DNA of 64,000 bases. Origin: JAWXBA01 sp048499805 (GTDB lineage: Bacteria; Gemmatimonadota; Gemmatimonadetes; Gemmatimonadales; GWC2-71-9). Made by a program: the position numbers and the translations under genes. Within the stretch, counting starts at the first letter, position 1; each line of letters starts with the position of its first letter. This document shows positions 61,226 through 64,000 of the stretch, in pieces. The notes beneath the pieces are model-generated. The model was not told the DNA's origin and ran no database searches. It worked only from the letters and a program-made list of their open reading frames with translations. The stretch is from contig JASNZF010000002.1 of assembly GCA_048499805.1 (NCBI GenBank), forward strand, positions 655,369 through 719,368. The letters run 5' to 3'.

Positions 61226-62911
61226 TCAGTCCCCCGCGGCCGGCGTCCGTGCGATCTCGCGGCTGGCGGCCACCGCCTCGTCGAACGAGCGGGTCAGCGC
61301 GGCCTCGTCGAAGTGGTCCCCCAGACGCGATCGGCGCAGCGTGGCCCGGGGCTGCGCCTGCAGGTCGCAGAACAGGACCGCGATCCCCTCGGCCCGGCAG
61401 CGATCCACCGTGGCACCCAGGGCGCGCAGCCCGGTCGAGTCCATCGCCGGGACGTTGGTCATGTCCAGGATCAGCGCTCGGGGCCGCCGCGAGACCTGGC
61501 CGAGTGCCTGCTTGAACTTCTCCGCTGCACCAAAGAAGAACGGGCCATTGATCTCGTAGACCTCCACGTCGGCCGGCACCGCCGCTCGGCGGGTGCTCAG
61601 GGCATCGGTCAATCCCTCCTCGGGATCCCCCGCCAGCCGTGGCAGGACCGCCTCCACGCTCGCCACTTCGGCCATCCGCTTCATGAACAGGAACGCCGCC
61701 AGCACCATCCCGACCGCGATCGCGACCGTCAGGTCGACGATCACGGTCAGCGTGAAGGTGGCCAGCAGGACCGCCACGTCCGATCGCGGGGCCCGCAGCT
61801 CGGCTCGGAAGGTCCGCCATTCGCTCATGTGGTAGGCCACGATCACCAGGATGGCCGCCAGCGCCGCCATCGGGATTCGCCCGGCCAGCGGCGCGGCGAA
61901 GAGCGTGATCAGGAGCAGCACGAGGGCGTGCACCATTCCCGCCACGGGGGTGCGCCCACCGCTCTTGATGTTCGTGGCGGTGCGCGCGATCGCGCCGGTG
62001 GCCGGGATCCCGCCGAAGAGCGGGGTGACGATGTTGGCCGCGCCCTGGGCCACCAGTTCCATGTTGGAGCGGTGATGCCCGCCGATCATGCCATCGGCCA
62101 CCACCGCCGACAGCAGGGACTCGATCGCGCCGAGGATGGCGATGGTCAGCGCGGGGCCAACCAGCTGCACCAGGGTGGACTCGTTGATCGCCGGCAGGGT
62201 GGGGCGGGGGAAGGTGGCGTCGATCGTGCCAAAGCGACTGGCGATCGTCTCCACCTCCAGGCCGAGGAGCTGGACGGCGACGGTGGCGGCGACCAGCGCC
62301 ACGAAGGGCCCCGGAATCCGGGTGGAGACCCGGGGCCAGAGGACCAGGAGGCCGAGCGTGCCGGCGCCCAGCAGCGCGGTGGCAGGGTCGATGGTGGCGA
62401 GATGGGTGAGGTAGCTCGCCCACTTGCCGAAGAACTCCCGGGGCACCTCGTCGATGGCGAGGCCGAGGAGGTCCTTGACCTGGGTGGAGAAGATGATCAC
62501 CGCGATGCCGCTGGTGAAGCCGGTGACGACCGGGTAGGGGATGAACTGGATCACGGTCCCCATGCGGGCAAGCCCCATGGCGACCAGGATCACGCCGGCC
62601 ATGAGGGTGGCGATGGTCAGCCCGGCCATCCCGTGCTGGGCCACGATGCCACCCACCACCACAACGAAGGCGCCGGTGGGGCCCCCGATCTGGACCCGGG
62701 AGCCGCCCAGGGCGGAGATCAGGAACCCCGCGATGATGGCGGTGTAGAGGCCGCGTTCCGGAGGCACCCCGCTGGCAATGGCGAAGGCGATGGCCAGGGG
62801 GAGGGCGACGATCCCGACGATCAGGCCGGCCGTCAGGTCGGCGGTGAATTGGGAGCGGGAATACCCGGCGCGGAGGACGCTGACGAGCTTGGGGGTGAAG
62901 TGGGAGGGCAC
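61226..62911 (-). CDS. SulP family anion transporter with STAS domain
   Basis: 561 residues from GTG 62911. About twelve membrane helices (residues 20-410) with the SulP signature near FAIASGVPPERGLYTAIIAGFLISALGGSRVQIGGPTGAF. The C-terminal STAS domain (about 440-560) has VEVYEINGPFFFGAAEKF and LDMTNVPAMDSTGLRAL; the Ser of DST is the usual phosphorylation/anti-sigma-like position. Sulfate or bicarbonate uptake; no carbonic anhydrase nearby. Confidence 0.93.
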   Translation of the reverse strand: MPSHFTPKLVSVLRAGYSRSQFTADLTAGLIVGIVALPLAIAFAIASGVPPERGLYTAIIAGFLISALGGSRVQIGGPTGAFVVVVGGIVAQHGMAGLTIATLMAGVILVAMGLARMGTVIQFIPYPVVTGFTSGIAVIIFSTQVKDLLGLAIDEVPREFFGKWASYLTHLATIDPATALLGAGTLGLLVLWPRVSTRIPGPFVALVAATVAVQLLGLEVETIASRFGTIDATFPRPTLPAINESTLVQLVGPALTIAILGAIESLLSAVVADGMIGGHHRSNMELVAQGAANIVTPLFGGIPATGAIARTATNIKSGGRTPVAGMVHALVLLLITLFAAPLAGRIPMAALAAILVIVAYHMSEWRTFRAELRAPRSDVAVLLATFTLTVIVDLTVAIAVGMVLAAFLFMKRMAEVASVEAVLPRLAGDPEEGLTDALSTRRAAVPADVEVYEINGPFFFGAAEKFKQALGQVSRRPRALILDMTNVPAMDSTGLRALGATVDRCRAEGIAVLFCDLQAQPRATLRRSRLGDHFDEAALTRSFDEAVAASREIARTPAAGD

Positions 62912-62994
62912 AGGGAGCCGCAGTCGTGGGTGGGCCGGCGGGTGTTCGAGCGGGCGGGCTCGGCCCCACGTGAGGCGGGACGCGGGGGGCGCAG

Positions 62995-63002
62995 CAAGTA
63001 TA
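62995..63002 (-). promoter_or_regulatory. Possible -10 of the SulP gene
   Basis: TATACTTG on the minus strand (63002 to 62995), one base from TAnnTTTG; 83 bases before the start. No clear TTG box. Confidence 0.3.
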
Positions 63003-63138
63003 ACGGGGCCGCGGCGTGGGGATCGGACCGGCGGCCGGAAGGACCCGGGGATGCTGCCCCCGGGCCCCGGACGGCGCCGGTGCCGGGGAGAGGGTGCTGG
63101 GCGGGGCCTGACGTTCCCTCCCGACCCTGTCTTCCCAG

Positions 63139-63225
63139 TCCCCAGCCCCCAGTCACTAGTCCCTAGTCCCCAGTCCCTAGCCACCAGTCCCTAGCCCCCA
63201 GTCCCTAGCCCCCAGTCCCTGCCCC
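63139..63225 (+). repeat. Degenerate CCCAGTCCCTAG array before the rRNA promoters
   Basis: About seven imperfect copies of CCCAGTCCCTAG/CCCCAGTCACTAG, each 12-15 bases. The same words occur at 56240-56270. Copies are unequal in length and sequence, unlike a CRISPR. Confidence 0.75.
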
Positions 63226-63227
63226 CC

Positions 63228-63256
63228 TTGCACGAGAATAGGCCCCTGATTAGTAT
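63228..63256 (+). promoter_or_regulatory. rRNA operon promoter P1
   Basis: TTGCAC (63228-63233), 17 bases, TAGTAT (63251-63256) within TTAGTATTG. The 9-base word TTAGTATTG is shared with P2. Confidence 0.65.
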
Positions 63257-63314
63257 TGCCGTCCCCCTTGGAACTGCTTGTGGGGGGCGGAGTTGACGGT
63301 GGCGACCCTACCTG

Positions 63315-63343
63315 TTGACAAGGCCAGCACAAGTGGTTAGTAT
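63315..63343 (+). promoter_or_regulatory. rRNA operon promoter P2
   Basis: TTGACA (63315-63320), 17 bases, TAGTAT (63338-63343) within TTAGTATTG (63337-63345). A consensus -35 and the same -10 word as P1, 87 bases apart. It leaves a leader of about 190 bases before 16S. Confidence 0.8.
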
Positions 63344-63384
63344 TGGGGGCTCCCGGTGAAGTGCTGACCGCGGAGTTGTGAAGC

Positions 63385-63396
63385 GCTCTTTGACAA
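63385..63396 (+). promoter_or_regulatory. rRNA leader boxA antitermination site
   Basis: GCTCTTTGACAA, one base from the Escherichia coli rrn boxA (GCTCTTTAACAA). NusB-S10 binding here, with NusA encoded at 24160, protects rRNA transcription from termination. Confidence 0.75.
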
Positions 63397-63540
63397 GTGA
63401 ATGGAATGGGAAACGGACGGAGTGCGGATCCTTCGATCCGTGGTGCTACAGAGGCGCCGCGGGGAGGATACACATATCTGACTGTGATTCCGACAATTGG
63501 ACGTTCAGATTGTTCGGATTTGAGCTGTTATCGAATTTCT

Positions 63541-64000
<460 letters not shown>

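Larger units (their letters stand above)
62912..63540. other. Long intergenic region upstream of 16S rRNA
   Basis: 629 bases without a convincing gene. It holds, left to right, the SulP upstream region, a GC-rich stretch (63005-63135) with nothing recognised, the CCCAGTCCCTAG array, tandem promoters P1 and P2, boxA and the 16S leader. Confidence 0.7.

Noticed and set aside
63139..63225. CRISPR array
   Set aside because: Units are 12-15 bases, imperfect and adjacent, with no spacers of constant length and no cas genes in the window.

Overview
The window is about 64 kb of high-GC bacterial chromosome, almost fully coding. It is most consistent with the phylum Gemmatimonadota. The evidence is the 5' third of a 16S rRNA gene at the right edge (27F and 338 regions readable, followed by a CCACTGTCGGGGGGGACGAA-type stretch resembling that phylum as I recall it), frequent GTG starts, 1-8 bp start/stop overlaps, and markers of an LPS-bearing diderm (LpxH-like, LptE-like, RfaE2, several lipoproteins). 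No transposase, integrase, phage gene, CRISPR array or toxin-antitoxin pair was seen. This looks like core chromosome.

Layout. 1-4257: end of uppP, birA, small membrane and lipoproteins, an NlpC/P60 hydrolase, and a secreted protein with copper-monooxygenase-like histidine pairs. 4258-6630: groES-groEL with a sigma70-type promoter, two CIRCE operators and a terminator. 6700-11300: small secreted proteins, then a leftward cluster of an MBL hydrolase, a GlmU-like protein and ManC, plus a Roadblock protein. 11400-19884: lipoprotein, serS, pcrA/uvrD, gatC-gatA-gatB and a cysteine-desulfurase-like enzyme, all overlapping. 19892-23903: zinc phospholipase-like protein and a membrane protein leftward, then murA (active-site Cys replaced by Asp), a YfiH-type protein and a lipoprotein rightward. 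24160-36242: one long run of translation and secretion genes (nusA, L7Ae-like, infB, rbfA, truB, ribF, secD, secF, tatD, fhs, ridA). infB carries two apparent single-base frameshifts. 36274-47700: plsC-like, tRNA-Sec, DUF5683-like, murI, LpxH-like, thioesterase, a HEAT-cyclophilin fusion, envelope lipoproteins, rfaE2, rph, rdgB and an SLC12-like transporter. 47746-56129: tRNA-Pro, YdcF-like, a 1074-residue BNR/sortilin-like protein, tRNA-Arg, an S9 peptidase and a MATE exporter. 56323-62911: tyrosine catabolism (hpd, hmgA), an LVIVD-repeat protein, apaG and a SulP transporter. 62912-64000: rRNA promoter region and 16S rRNA.

Two themes cut across the window. First, many likely promoters share TTG-N16 to N18-TAnnTT(T)G, with a -10 region resembling the Bacteroidota TAnnTTTG element. 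In several genes this element ends only 3-8 bases before the start codon, which predicts leaderless or nearly leaderless mRNAs. Second, several intergenic gaps hold degenerate low-complexity arrays (CCCAGTCCCTAG-like, GCTTCTCGCTTC-like, GAGAGGTAAGAGG-like) of no known function. I see no clearly new multigene system. The most notable points are this promoter pattern, the terminator inside the nusA leader, the twin CIRCE sites, the isolated tRNA-Sec and the Asp-type MurA.
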